A stretch of 33,844 nt of DNA. It comes from Chrysochromulina parva (taxonomy: Eukaryota; Haptophyta; Prymnesiales; Chrysochromulinaceae). Location: positions 1 to 33,844 of the forward strand of contig PJAB01000216.1 in assembly GCA_002887195.1 (NCBI GenBank), in the 5' to 3' direction. Shown here piece by piece: positions 27,161 through 33,844 of the stretch. Numbering within the stretch: the stretch's first letter is position 1; each line of letters opens with the position of its first letter. The translations under genes and the position numbers were made by a program. The notes beneath the pieces are model-generated. The model worked only from the letters and a program-made list of their open reading frames with translations. It was not told the DNA's origin and did no database searches.

Positions 27161-28129
27161 TTATAATCGTTGCCCACAAAAGTATCGGATCTTCGGGTGA
27201 TGAGGCTTCTGGTCGCTGCTGGGGCCGCTAATACGTCGGGCAAAGGTTATGCGCCCAGAGCCGGCAGCGGCTGCGCGACCCCATGGGTCTTCGGCGGCGG
27301 CTTCGAGCACGAGTTCATGCGCGGCAATCGCTGCATCGCTCCGCAGCTCTGGAAGCGCTGCGCACGCCTCATCCCACCAGGGCAAGCCGCGCCAGACGTC
27401 GACGAGGTCGGCTCGCACCGGACAGCGCACGTCGATGAGTTCGCCGTCGCGTGTTTGAAGCTGCAGCCGCTCGCAGTGGAGCCCAAGGCTTTTCAAATCG
27501 TAGTGCTGACGCCACCAACGGTTTACTCGGCTATCGCCATGCTTCGCGTCGCCGAGGATAGGATGCGAGAGGCCGTTGAGGTGCTTGCGAATTTGGTGCC
27601 AGCGGCCTGTGAGTGGCGTGGCCACCAAAAGTGAGGAGCGCTCAGATATCTCGTTACTGCATGCGGCCACACAATCAAAGTGCGTCTGCGCATCCTTCTC
27701 ATACCCGTCGGCATCTTTCACGCATCGATTAACGACCATGTCTCGAATGTGGGAGGCGTCGCCACGCACCATTGCGAGATATGTCTTTTGAGCACTCGGG
27801 TTGGACATTGCTTCCTGCAGCAGCGCAGTTGTTGCTGAATCGAAGGCAAACAACACGCACCCGGAGGTGCCCCCATCGAGGCGATGGACAGGATGAACAT
27901 GACGACCGAGCTGATCACGCACTCGCTGCAGCAATGGCACTTCGTCCGCGGGCGAGTACTTGTCTCGATGCACCACGCAGCCAGCCGGCTTGGCCACAAT
28001 GGCGAAGCGCTCCGTCTGGTGCAGCACGCGCAGTTGCGCAAGCATTGAATCTAAAAAAAGAGGTGGTTGAGCTCGGGGTGAGGAACTTGGTTGAGGTGTT
28101 GGTTGAGGCTTACATGTCAAGGGAGTCAA
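27161..28129 (-). CDS. TruC-like RNA pseudouridine synthase (RluA family)
   Basis: Converts uridine to pseudouridine in RNA. The RluA motif HRLDGGTSG (82-90) supplies the catalytic Asp85. The later motif TGRWHQIRKHLNGLSHPILG (174-193), followed by DAKHGDSRVNRWWR (194-207), is the hallmark of the bacterial TruC branch, which modifies tRNA position 65. The opening VLHQTERFAIVAKPAGCVVHR is the usual first strand-turn of the fold. The open frame is 322 residues, longer than TruC (about 260). Met29 at 28045 (MLAQLRVLHQ) starts the conserved part, so residues 1-28 (Pro/Ser/Thr-rich, no acidic residue until 27) are either a targeting extension or untranslated. The last 45 residues are a nonconserved tail. 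It is single-exon. Its bacterial affinity points to organelle targeting or gene transfer, which needs a phylogeny. Confidence 0.9.
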   Translation of the reverse strand: MTPLTCKPQPTPQPSSSPRAQPPLFLDSMLAQLRVLHQTERFAIVAKPAGCVVHRDKYSPADEVPLLQRVRDQLGRHVHPVHRLDGGTSGCVLFAFDSATTALLQEAMSNPSAQKTYLAMVRGDASHIRDMVVNRCVKDADGYEKDAQTHFDCVAACSNEISERSSLLVATPLTGRWHQIRKHLNGLSHPILGDAKHGDSRVNRWWRQHYDLKSLGLHCERLQLQTRDGELIDVRCPVRADLVDVWRGLPWWDEACAALPELRSDAAIAAHELVLEAAAEDPWGRAAAAGSGRITFARRISGPSSDQKPHHPKIRYFCGQRL

Positions 28130-28275
28130 GTCAAGTCAAGTAATCCGTACCACGTACCGGGTAGGATACCGTCCATTGCGATAGCGGCCCTCTATCTTGG
28201 GGGCCCGGAGAGCGTGCGTGCGCGTTGTGTGTTTCACAGCAGAAGCAGTCCGTTTTTAGAGTGTCTCGTGATCGC

Positions 28276-28677
28276 ATGAGAACCGCTCGAATCAGCTCGC
28301 ACGCGCGCGCGCTCGCATGGCTCGCTACTTCGCCATCCGCCCGCGGCATGGCGCCCGTGCTGCCCGCACCGCGCCGTGTGCACGGGCTCGGCCGCAATCT
28401 TCGCTGGCAGCAGGCGCAGTCGCCCGGCCTGCTCAACTGTGACATTGCGCCACTGCCGCTGCCCCCGCTCGGTCGCCAGTGGTTCTTCGCTTCCGAGGAG
28501 GCCGCTGCAGACGTGGCTATTGCTTGCAATGTGCAGCTAGTGCCGCCAGCGCCACCGAGCGCTCGCAGCGAGGCCCTCTCCCTTGCGAGCACGCTGAAGA
28601 AACGCGTCACCAAGATGAATAAGCACAAAGCGCGCAAGCGTCGCAAGCGTGATCGGATGAAGAAGCGCACGAATTAG
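28276..28677 (+). CDS. mS38-type mitochondrial ribosomal protein (AURKAIP1/Cox24 family)
   Basis: A 133-residue basic protein. The C-terminal 33 residues (LASTLKKRVTKMNKHKARKR then RKRDRMKKRTN) match the conserved C-terminal block of mS38: the sequence (L)KKRxxKMNKHKxRKRxKR, which in yeast (Cox24/QRI5) and animals (AURKAIP1) threads through the small mitoribosomal subunit. The first 50 residues are Arg/Ser/Ala-rich without acidic residues, a good mitochondrial presequence. The middle (CDIAPLPLPPLGRQWFFAS) is reminiscent of the short conserved motif before the C-terminus in the family. Start chosen at Met 28276; an upstream in-frame start region at 28225 would add 17 residues without leader character. 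The gene is divergent from the TruC-like gene with a gap of about 150-230 bp. Confidence 0.75.
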   Translation: MRTARISSHARALAWLATSPSARGMAPVLPAPRRVHGLGRNLRWQQAQSPGLLNCDIAPLPLPPLGRQWFFASEEAAADVAIACNVQLVPPAPPSARSEALSLASTLKKRVTKMNKHKARKRRKRDRMKKRTN

Positions 28678-30400
28678 CCGATGATTTCGTTTAGGCGAGC
28701 CCCACACCGTGTATGCGGTAAGCTGCATCGGAGCCCTGGCTGGTAATGTCCACGGTCATTCGTCTCGCTCCTCGTCACGTCAAGACACAAGAGAGGGTCT
28801 GTCGAGTGCTGCGAGTGCGTGCGGCTGTGACCTGTGCGTGCAAGTGCAGACAGGACACTCTGCGGCGTGAGGCCAAGATCTACTAGTAAGGGGTATATAC
28901 GCTCCCATCGCCGCAATAATGCAGCATGACATGAGGCTCTGAATTTAAAACATGCCCACACCCTGACCCTCCCACTGCGCATCCGCATGTGTCTGTGACC
29001 GCGCGCAGCGTCACCGCCCGGCGGGGCGAGTCCGGTCGCGCTGACGTAGCCTGACGAGTCGACCGCCGTGGATTACGCGAATCACCGCGCGTTTCCCGCC
29101 CGCGCGCCGCGGCTCCCGCGCGCACACCACGCGCCCTGTGGAGTGTGCAGTGTGGAGAGGCTCAGGGGCGGCAGGGGCTCCCCAGGGCTCCCCCGCGCAT
29201 GTGCACGCGCGACGCCGCGCCCGGCGCCCGCGCGCGGGACCGCCGCCAGCGTGCTTCGTGCCCGTCCCGGTGCCGTGGTGTTGCGGCCTGCGGGCCGCGG
29301 GGGCCGCGGCAGCCGGTCGACCCGCGGCAGCCGGACCCGCGTTTCTCTCGACGTTTCTCGCTTTCTCCTCTCAACCCGCTCTCTCCGCGCGCGGCCGGCG
29401 CGCGCACCGCGCGCCGCGGCCGAGACCTCGAGCTGGTCGCTCGCGGCGCGGGCCGGACCGCGACGCCGCACGGGCCCGCGCGGCCGCGCGGCGGCCCGCG
29501 CTTCGTTGTCGTTTCGTCCGCCCGCGGGCGGGGGGGGGGGTGCGCGGTGCGTCTAACGATGCAGTTGTTACAGGATCACTCCGAGCTCTCAGGAAGATCC
29601 AATATGACGTGACAGGTGACGTGAGCGGGATCGGTACCACGCTACGTCACCGCCGCGGGGTCGGCTCGGCCACCGCGGTCCGCCCCGACGAACCTTATGC
29701 CCGGCGGAAGGCGGATTGTTTTTATTCTAATTAGATAACGCGGGGGGGGGGGCGAGGTGCGCCGCGGCGGGGCGGCCGGGGGTACACGCAACACCGAGCA
29801 TGAGCCTGGCAGGCGATGACACCATGTCGGATCGACTATGTCCTCCGATGTCGGACCCGGCGGACTTCGGCACCATGCTTGGCCCTTAGGGGCCTGAGCG
29901 GTCCATATCTTATTCATTATCATACGCGATTAAATGTGATTTAATCCGATATCATAATCCTATCAGCCTCGAGCCTGTCCCACCATTGCCCCAGGTGCAG
30001 GAAGCGCGTGCGGTCGCTCCACGCAGTGCGCGACTCCGATCCCATCTCTCGCAGGCCGCCCCAGGCGCCGCGGGCCATACAGTACCATAGCCATCTGCAT
30101 CTCCCAGGGCTCACTCACATGCGAGGTGGCACTGGCCTCCTCCCACGAAGCCTCCCGAGCCCGCTCACACTGATGCAATGACGCCATCCCCTCAACTCCA
30201 CTGCCGATCCCTTGACATGCATCCGAAGCCAAGCAGAAACCTACGATCACAGCACAATGTAGGAGCGAGCGAGCACTTCAATTGGCCTAACGGACGCCAT
30301 CACGAGGGAGAACCCGAGGCCTAATGGAATGGGCCCTCGTGAGGACGTCGTTCGACACTAATCGAAGGCCCCGTACTCGGGGCGACTCCTGCCAGTCGGT
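28678..30400. other. Long gene-poor, hyper-GC region
   Basis: No gene is supported over 1.7 kb. From about 29000 to 29560 the DNA is almost entirely G, C and CpG (ccgcgggggccgcggcagcc and similar), with open frames on both strands that read only as Arg/Ala/Pro/Gly. G runs occur at 29530-29540 and 29740-29751. Near 29560-29735 composition is more mixed. At 29905-29960 an AT-rich island holds a palindrome. 29963-30250 has an open minus frame without family features. The right edge is the 3' flank of the proton ATPase gene and holds a 9-bp inverted repeat (30300-30308 with 30334-30342). Confidence 0.5.
29928..29946. repeat. Perfect AT-rich palindrome
   Basis: gattaaat-gtg-atttaatc: 8-bp perfect arms around a 3-base centre, in an AT-rich island surrounded by GC-rich DNA. 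It could be a protein-binding site or an origin or terminator element; no direct evidence. Confidence 0.8.
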
Positions 30401-33400
30401 TTAGACCAGCTCCTTCTTGGCGGGCTTGCCAATCGACTTCTTGAGCATGTCCTTGAGCTCGGCGACCTCAGACTTGAGCGCCATGAGCTCCTTCATCCAC
30501 GGCTGGCCTTCCTTCTCCTTAAGCTTCTCCTGGAGCTCGTTGTTGACGCGCACGCGCTCGTCGTTCGCCTCCTGCTCGCTGCGGATGCCGCACACGTCGA
30601 ACTTGAAGAGGACATAGTAGCAGATGACCTTGGCGATGTCCTGCATGACGAAGAAGATGAGGGTGAAGATCCACGTGAAGGCCACTGTCTGGATCTCGAG
30701 GCCGACAATCTGGATGTCGAAGTTGAGGTGCTGCTCGTACTTCTCCTTCTCGAACTCGAGGTGCTGGAAGGGCCAGTACATCGAGTTCAGGGTCGAGACG
30801 ACGGTCGCGAGGGAGGCAGCGCACAGAACGATCGTCGAGGGAGCGCGCTCGAAGAAAAAGCCACGGGTGCGCGCGGCGAAGATAGTCCACCAGTCGGAGA
30901 GCGAAATCTTGAGGTACATGATGGCAACAACCTGGCCGTACGAGAGCGGGGCGGGGATGAACTGGCGGATGAGTGACGAGGGGTCCTCCGACTTGAGCGC
31001 CATGTCGAGCAGCCAGAGCGACGAGCAGCACGCGACAAGGCCGATCCAGATGGCGACGATGAAGAGGACCTGGAGGTTCCAGCGCTCCGGGAGGGCCGAG
31101 GGCTTGACGTGGTCGTACGCGGTCGAGATGATGGTAGCATCGTTGAGGATGACGATGACGACGAGCGCGATGACGGGCAGGTTGAACTCCTTGGGGATGT
31201 CGAGGCCATACTCGGCCATCGTCATCGTGAAGCCGTACTCCTGGGTCTCACCGTCCATGCCCGGGATCGGGTAGGAGTGCGGGTGGCCGGGGAGCTTCTT
31301 GTTCATCTCATCGTTGATGGGCGGGTGGAAGACGAAGACGGCGACGAAGAAGAAGACGAGGAGCTGGACGGTGCAGGCCACGCGGTAGATGACGTAGTTC
31401 TTCATGCGCTGGAAGATGCAGCGCGAGATGATGATGGCGTCGACGATGACGGAGAGACCCTCCGCGGTCAGGACGAGGTCAGCAGCGGCGCGCGCGGCGT
31501 CGGTGGCGCCCTGGACGGCGATGCCGACATCGGCCTTCTTGAGGGCGGGCGCGTCGTTGACGCCGTCACCGGTCATGCCGACCGACCAGCCACGCTGGCG
31601 CAGGACCTCGACGATGAGGAACTTGTGCTCGGGGAAGACCTGAGCGAAGCCATCAGCCTTCTCGCACATCTCACCGTACTGCGCGCCGAGCGTGTCGGAG
31701 ATGGCGTCGCCGGGCTTGATGTTCGGGAGGCCCGCGGCGGTGCCGATGTTGTCGCCCATGCCGAGCGAGCGTGCGGTCTCCTTGGCGATGGCGCGGTGGT
31801 CACCGGTGATCATCTTGACGATCACGCCCTGCATCATCGCGCGGCGGATGGTCTCCTTGGTGTCGGGGCGGGGCGGGTCGAGGAAAGTGAAGATGCCGGC
31901 CATCTCCATCTCCTCGCCCTTGTACTTGCGCGCGATCGCCAGGGCGCGGATGCCGCGCGAGGCGAGGTTCTCGATCTTGGCGTTGAATTCCTCCTCGATG
32001 GCCTTCTGGCAGGCGGCGGAGCACATGTGGAGGACGACGTGGGGCGCGCCCTTGACCACGAGGAACTCGCGACCGTCGGGGCCCAAGAGGGTGGACTCGG
32101 TGCGCTTGGTAACCGGGCTGAAGGGGACGAAGTCGAGCTGCTTGTGCTTGTCAAGGAGGGCACGGTCGACCTGGGGGGCGTTGAGGACGAGGGTGTCGAT
32201 GGCGTCCTTGGCCGGCTCGTGCCAGCGGGTGGCGAGGGCCGAGAGGGTGAGGATCGTCTTGTCGGTGCAGTCCTCCTGGTATGGGATGGTCTCTTGGAGC
32301 ATCATCTTGTTGAGGGTGAGGGTGCCCGTCTTGTCCGAGCAGAGGACGGTCATGCCCGCGAGCTGCTCAATGGATGAGAGGCGCGCGACGATGGCCTTCT
32401 GGGCGGCGAGGAGGCGGGAGCCAAGCGCCATCGTGGCCGTGCACACGACCTGCATGGCAATGGGGATGGAGGCGACGAGGAGCACGACGCCGAAGGAGAT
32501 GGCCTCCCAGAACGCCTCCTCGGAAGGGGCGCGGAGGATGAGGTAGGCGACGGCGATCGTGACGAGGACGCTGGACAGGTTGAGAAGCATCTGAGTGATC
32601 TCGACGACGACCTTCTGGAAGTTGCCAACATCGTGCGTCGAGCCGATGAGGGCGGCGGTCTTGCCGAAGAAGGTGTTGATGCCGGTGCAAGCGACGATGC
32701 CCTCGTTCTCGCCACCCACAACGGTCGAGCCCATCTTGCAGATGTCGCCGGCGCCCATCTCGACAGGGAGCGACTCACCAGTCATGGCGGCCTGGTCAAT
32801 CTGCAGGATCATGCCCTCGCAGATGCGGCAATCAGCGGGGATGCTGGCGCCGGCGTTGAGGCCGACGCGGTCACCCGGCACGAGCGTGCCGGCGTCGATC
32901 TTCTTCCACTTGCCCTCGCGCTTGACAACAGCCACAGGCTTGAGGGAGGCCTTGAGAGCGGCAACCGCGTCACCGGAGCGGAGGTCCTCGTAGAAGCCGA
33001 CGGCGCCGTTGAGGAAAAGCAACGTGAGGAGAGTGTAGAAATCGGGCCATTCCTTCAGGAGACCCTCGATGCAGATGGCGGCGATGATCATGCCAGGCAT
33101 GATGCCCGTAAAGTGCGAAAGAAACATCTCCCACTTCGACACACTCATGTCGGGGAGCTCGTTGCGGCCATACATCTTGAGACGCATGGCGGCCTCCTTC
33201 TCGGTGAGGCCATCATGGCCCGTCCGCATCATGGCCTCGTCGAACTCGGGCGCGTGCTCAGGCTCCTCCTCATTCTCTGGCATTGTTACAGACTTGTCCA
33301 CTGTCGGGATCCCTTCTTGCTGAGTGAGAGGTGCAAAAAAGTCTTTTTTCTTGCGACGTGGCGAGAACGTTTCGAGGTCGACCGAGATGCGAGCGGATTC

Positions 33401-33409
33401 CAAAAACAT
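30401..33409 (-). CDS. Plasma-membrane proton-pumping ATPase (P-type, P3A)
   Basis: P3A ATPase that exports protons using ATP and energises secondary transport. The 1002-residue frame has all landmarks: actuator TGES (210-213), membrane helix 4 with SIPIAMQ (314-320), phosphorylated Asp359 in CSDKTGTLT, nucleotide-binding KGAP (453-456), MITGDH (533-538) and hinge TGDGVNDAPALKKADVG (613-629). The helix-6 motif ILNDATI carries the Asp that in plant pumps binds the proton. After the last helices comes a short cytosolic tail of about 65 residues that is a charged coiled coil (QEANDERVRVNNELQEKLKE) ending KKELV. There is no plant-type penultimate Thr or long autoinhibitory region, so regulation should differ from AHA/Pma1. 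The first 42 residues (basic RRKKK) are unusual; Met43 at 33283 (MPENEEEPE) begins sequence typical for the family and may be the start, in which case the 5' part could be leader or intron. Single-exon otherwise. Confidence 0.95.
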   Translation of the reverse strand: MFLESARISVDLETFSPRRKKKDFFAPLTQQEGIPTVDKSVTMPENEEEPEHAPEFDEAMMRTGHDGLTEKEAAMRLKMYGRNELPDMSVSKWEMFLSHFTGIMPGMIIAAICIEGLLKEWPDFYTLLTLLFLNGAVGFYEDLRSGDAVAALKASLKPVAVVKREGKWKKIDAGTLVPGDRVGLNAGASIPADCRICEGMILQIDQAAMTGESLPVEMGAGDICKMGSTVVGGENEGIVACTGINTFFGKTAALIGSTHDVGNFQKVVVEITQMLLNLSSVLVTIAVAYLILRAPSEEAFWEAISFGVVLLVASIPIAMQVVCTATMALGSRLLAAQKAIVARLSSIEQLAGMTVLCSDKTGTLTLNKMMLQETIPYQEDCTDKTILTLSALATRWHEPAKDAIDTLVLNAPQVDRALLDKHKQLDFVPFSPVTKRTESTLLGPDGREFLVVKGAPHVVLHMCSAACQKAIEEEFNAKIENLASRGIRALAIARKYKGEEMEMAGIFTFLDPPRPDTKETIRRAMMQGVIVKMITGDHRAIAKETARSLGMGDNIGTAAGLPNIKPGDAISDTLGAQYGEMCEKADGFAQVFPEHKFLIVEVLRQRGWSVGMTGDGVNDAPALKKADVGIAVQGATDAARAAADLVLTAEGLSVIVDAIIISRCIFQRMKNYVIYRVACTVQLLVFFFVAVFVFHPPINDEMNKKLPGHPHSYPIPGMDGETQEYGFTMTMAEYGLDIPKEFNLPVIALVVIVILNDATIISTAYDHVKPSALPERWNLQVLFIVAIWIGLVACCSSLWLLDMALKSEDPSSLIRQFIPAPLSYGQVVAIMYLKISLSDWWTIFAARTRGFFFERAPSTIVLCAASLATVVSTLNSMYWPFQHLEFEKEKYEQHLNFDIQIVGLEIQTVAFTWIFTLIFFVMQDIAKVICYYVLFKFDVCGIRSEQEANDERVRVNNELQEKLKEKEGQPWMKELMALKSEVAELKDMLKKSIGKPAKKELV

Positions 33410-33720
33410 TTGGGAAGTGGTTGCGGAGCCATGTTCACAGCCAATGTTTATAATTCGACACCCAAGACACCGGACACCGAAGGGTCCCTCCTACCCACCG
33501 AGAGGACCGACCTTGGCTCCTTTGGCCAAATATTTTATAGGCCCTGCAGCCCGGGCCCCGGGGGCAGTGCCAGTGCCCAGGGGGTCGACCGGTCGGGTCA
33601 GGCCGGTCGCGCGGGGCCCTTGTTGGTGCTCCGAGCGTCCGACGGAAGCGCGAAAGCCGAAAACGCAAGTTTAGCACAACAAGAATGCGGTCACCCGCGC
33701 ACTGGGGGGGCAGAAGCATG
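33410..33720. other. Upstream region of the proton ATPase
   Basis: No gene is supported. On the minus strand it holds two TATA-like elements (33533-33539 and 33446-33452). The rest is GC-rich with short repeats (cagtgccagtgccc near 33575) and no coding character. Confidence 0.45.
33533..33539 (-). promoter_or_regulatory. TATA-box candidate for the proton ATPase gene
   Basis: On the minus strand this reads TATAAAA, inside the larger partial palindrome ggccaaatattttataggcc. It is about 125 bp before the first Met of the ATPase frame, allowing a 5' leader of about 95 bp. A second, weaker candidate TATAAAC lies at 33452-33446. No experimental support. Confidence 0.35.
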
Positions 33721-33727
33721 CCGGCCC

Positions 33728-33812
33728 GGGTAGTCGACGGCCTCTTGTGAGGTGACGGGGGTGCTCTATAGAGGGGGGGTAATCAAGTTGCCCCGCGCGC
33801 GTAGCGCGCGGG
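33728..33812. repeat. Right copy of the mosaic window-end repeat, with hairpin
   Basis: Contains gggtagtcgacgg (33728-33740) and gacgggggtgctct (33754-33767), both reverse complements of the left-end blocks C and B, then ggtaatcaagttgccccgc (33778-33796), the same strand as left-end block A. Immediately overlapping A is a perfect hairpin: cccgcgcgc (33792-33800), loop gta, gcgcgcggg (33804-33812). The left copy diverges right after A and lacks this hairpin. Confidence 0.7.
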
Positions 33813-33844
33813 TTTTCAGCTCGCCGCAGGCGCGAAAATTTTGG

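Noticed and set aside
29068..29734. Several long Arg/Ala/Pro/Gly frames on both strands
   Set aside because: All six frames stay open because of the extreme GC content; no codon pattern or domain favours any of them.
30300..30342. 9-bp inverted repeat considered as a terminator
   Set aside because: Bacterial-type terminators do not apply in a nuclear genome, and the loop is long; kept only as a note in the region description.
31109..32377. 422-codon plus-strand open frame rich in Asp, Gly, Val and Leu
   Set aside because: Lies wholly antisense to the proton ATPase conserved core. Its composition is what the complementary strand of that gene gives; it has no motifs of its own.
32633..33733. 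366-codon plus-strand open frame over the ATPase 5' half and upstream region
   Set aside because: Antisense shadow of the ATPase N-terminal half, with no family features.

Overview
This is nuclear DNA from a GC-rich, gene-dense single-celled eukaryote, most likely an alga. A haptophyte-like origin fits best but is not proven. The evidence is eukaryote-only gene families (UBR-type N-degron E3 ligase, ELMO-domain protein, SAGA subunit SPT20, complex I subunit NDUFB2, mitoribosomal mS38-type protein, P3A plasma-membrane proton ATPase), GT-AG introns, no operon-like packing, and many short in-frame tandem repeats. The introns seen are few and short, and their donors begin GTGCG or GTGTG rather than GTAAGT.

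Layout. 1-334: window-end repeat and a TTGC microsatellite. 335-656 (+): tiny spliced membrane protein. 899-2887 (+): ABC half-transporter. 3410-4140 (-): unresolved candidate multi-exon gene. 4471-6827 (+): GH5 cellulase joined through one intron to a proline-rich linker and membrane anchor. 6987-7301 (+): NDUFB2. 7772-8092 (-): second tiny spliced membrane protein. 8385-10760 (+): lineage-specific coiled-coil protein whose stop codon lies in an 11-bp tandem duplication. 11594-13444 (-): ELMO-domain protein, divergent from 13609-23043 (+), a 3144-residue intronless UBR1/UBR2/PRT6-type ubiquitin ligase. 23969-26218 (+): SPT20-like SAGA subunit. 27161-28129 (-): TruC-like pseudouridine synthase. 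28276-28677 (+): mS38-type mitoribosomal protein. 28678-30400: gene-poor and extremely GC-rich. 30401-33409 (-): P3A proton ATPase. 33410-33844: upstream region and window-end repeat.

The genes do not form one pathway. They cover energy and membrane transport (proton ATPase, complex I, ABC exporter), mitochondrial translation, RNA modification, transcription, protein turnover and cell-surface glucan processing. I found no CRISPR array, operon, tRNA, rRNA or intact transposon. The least ordinary items are the two hidden spliced microproteins, the anchored cellulase, the duplication-born stop codon, the bacterial-type TruC enzyme, the missed minus-strand gene near 3.4-4.1 kb, and the mosaic repeat found at both ends of the window.
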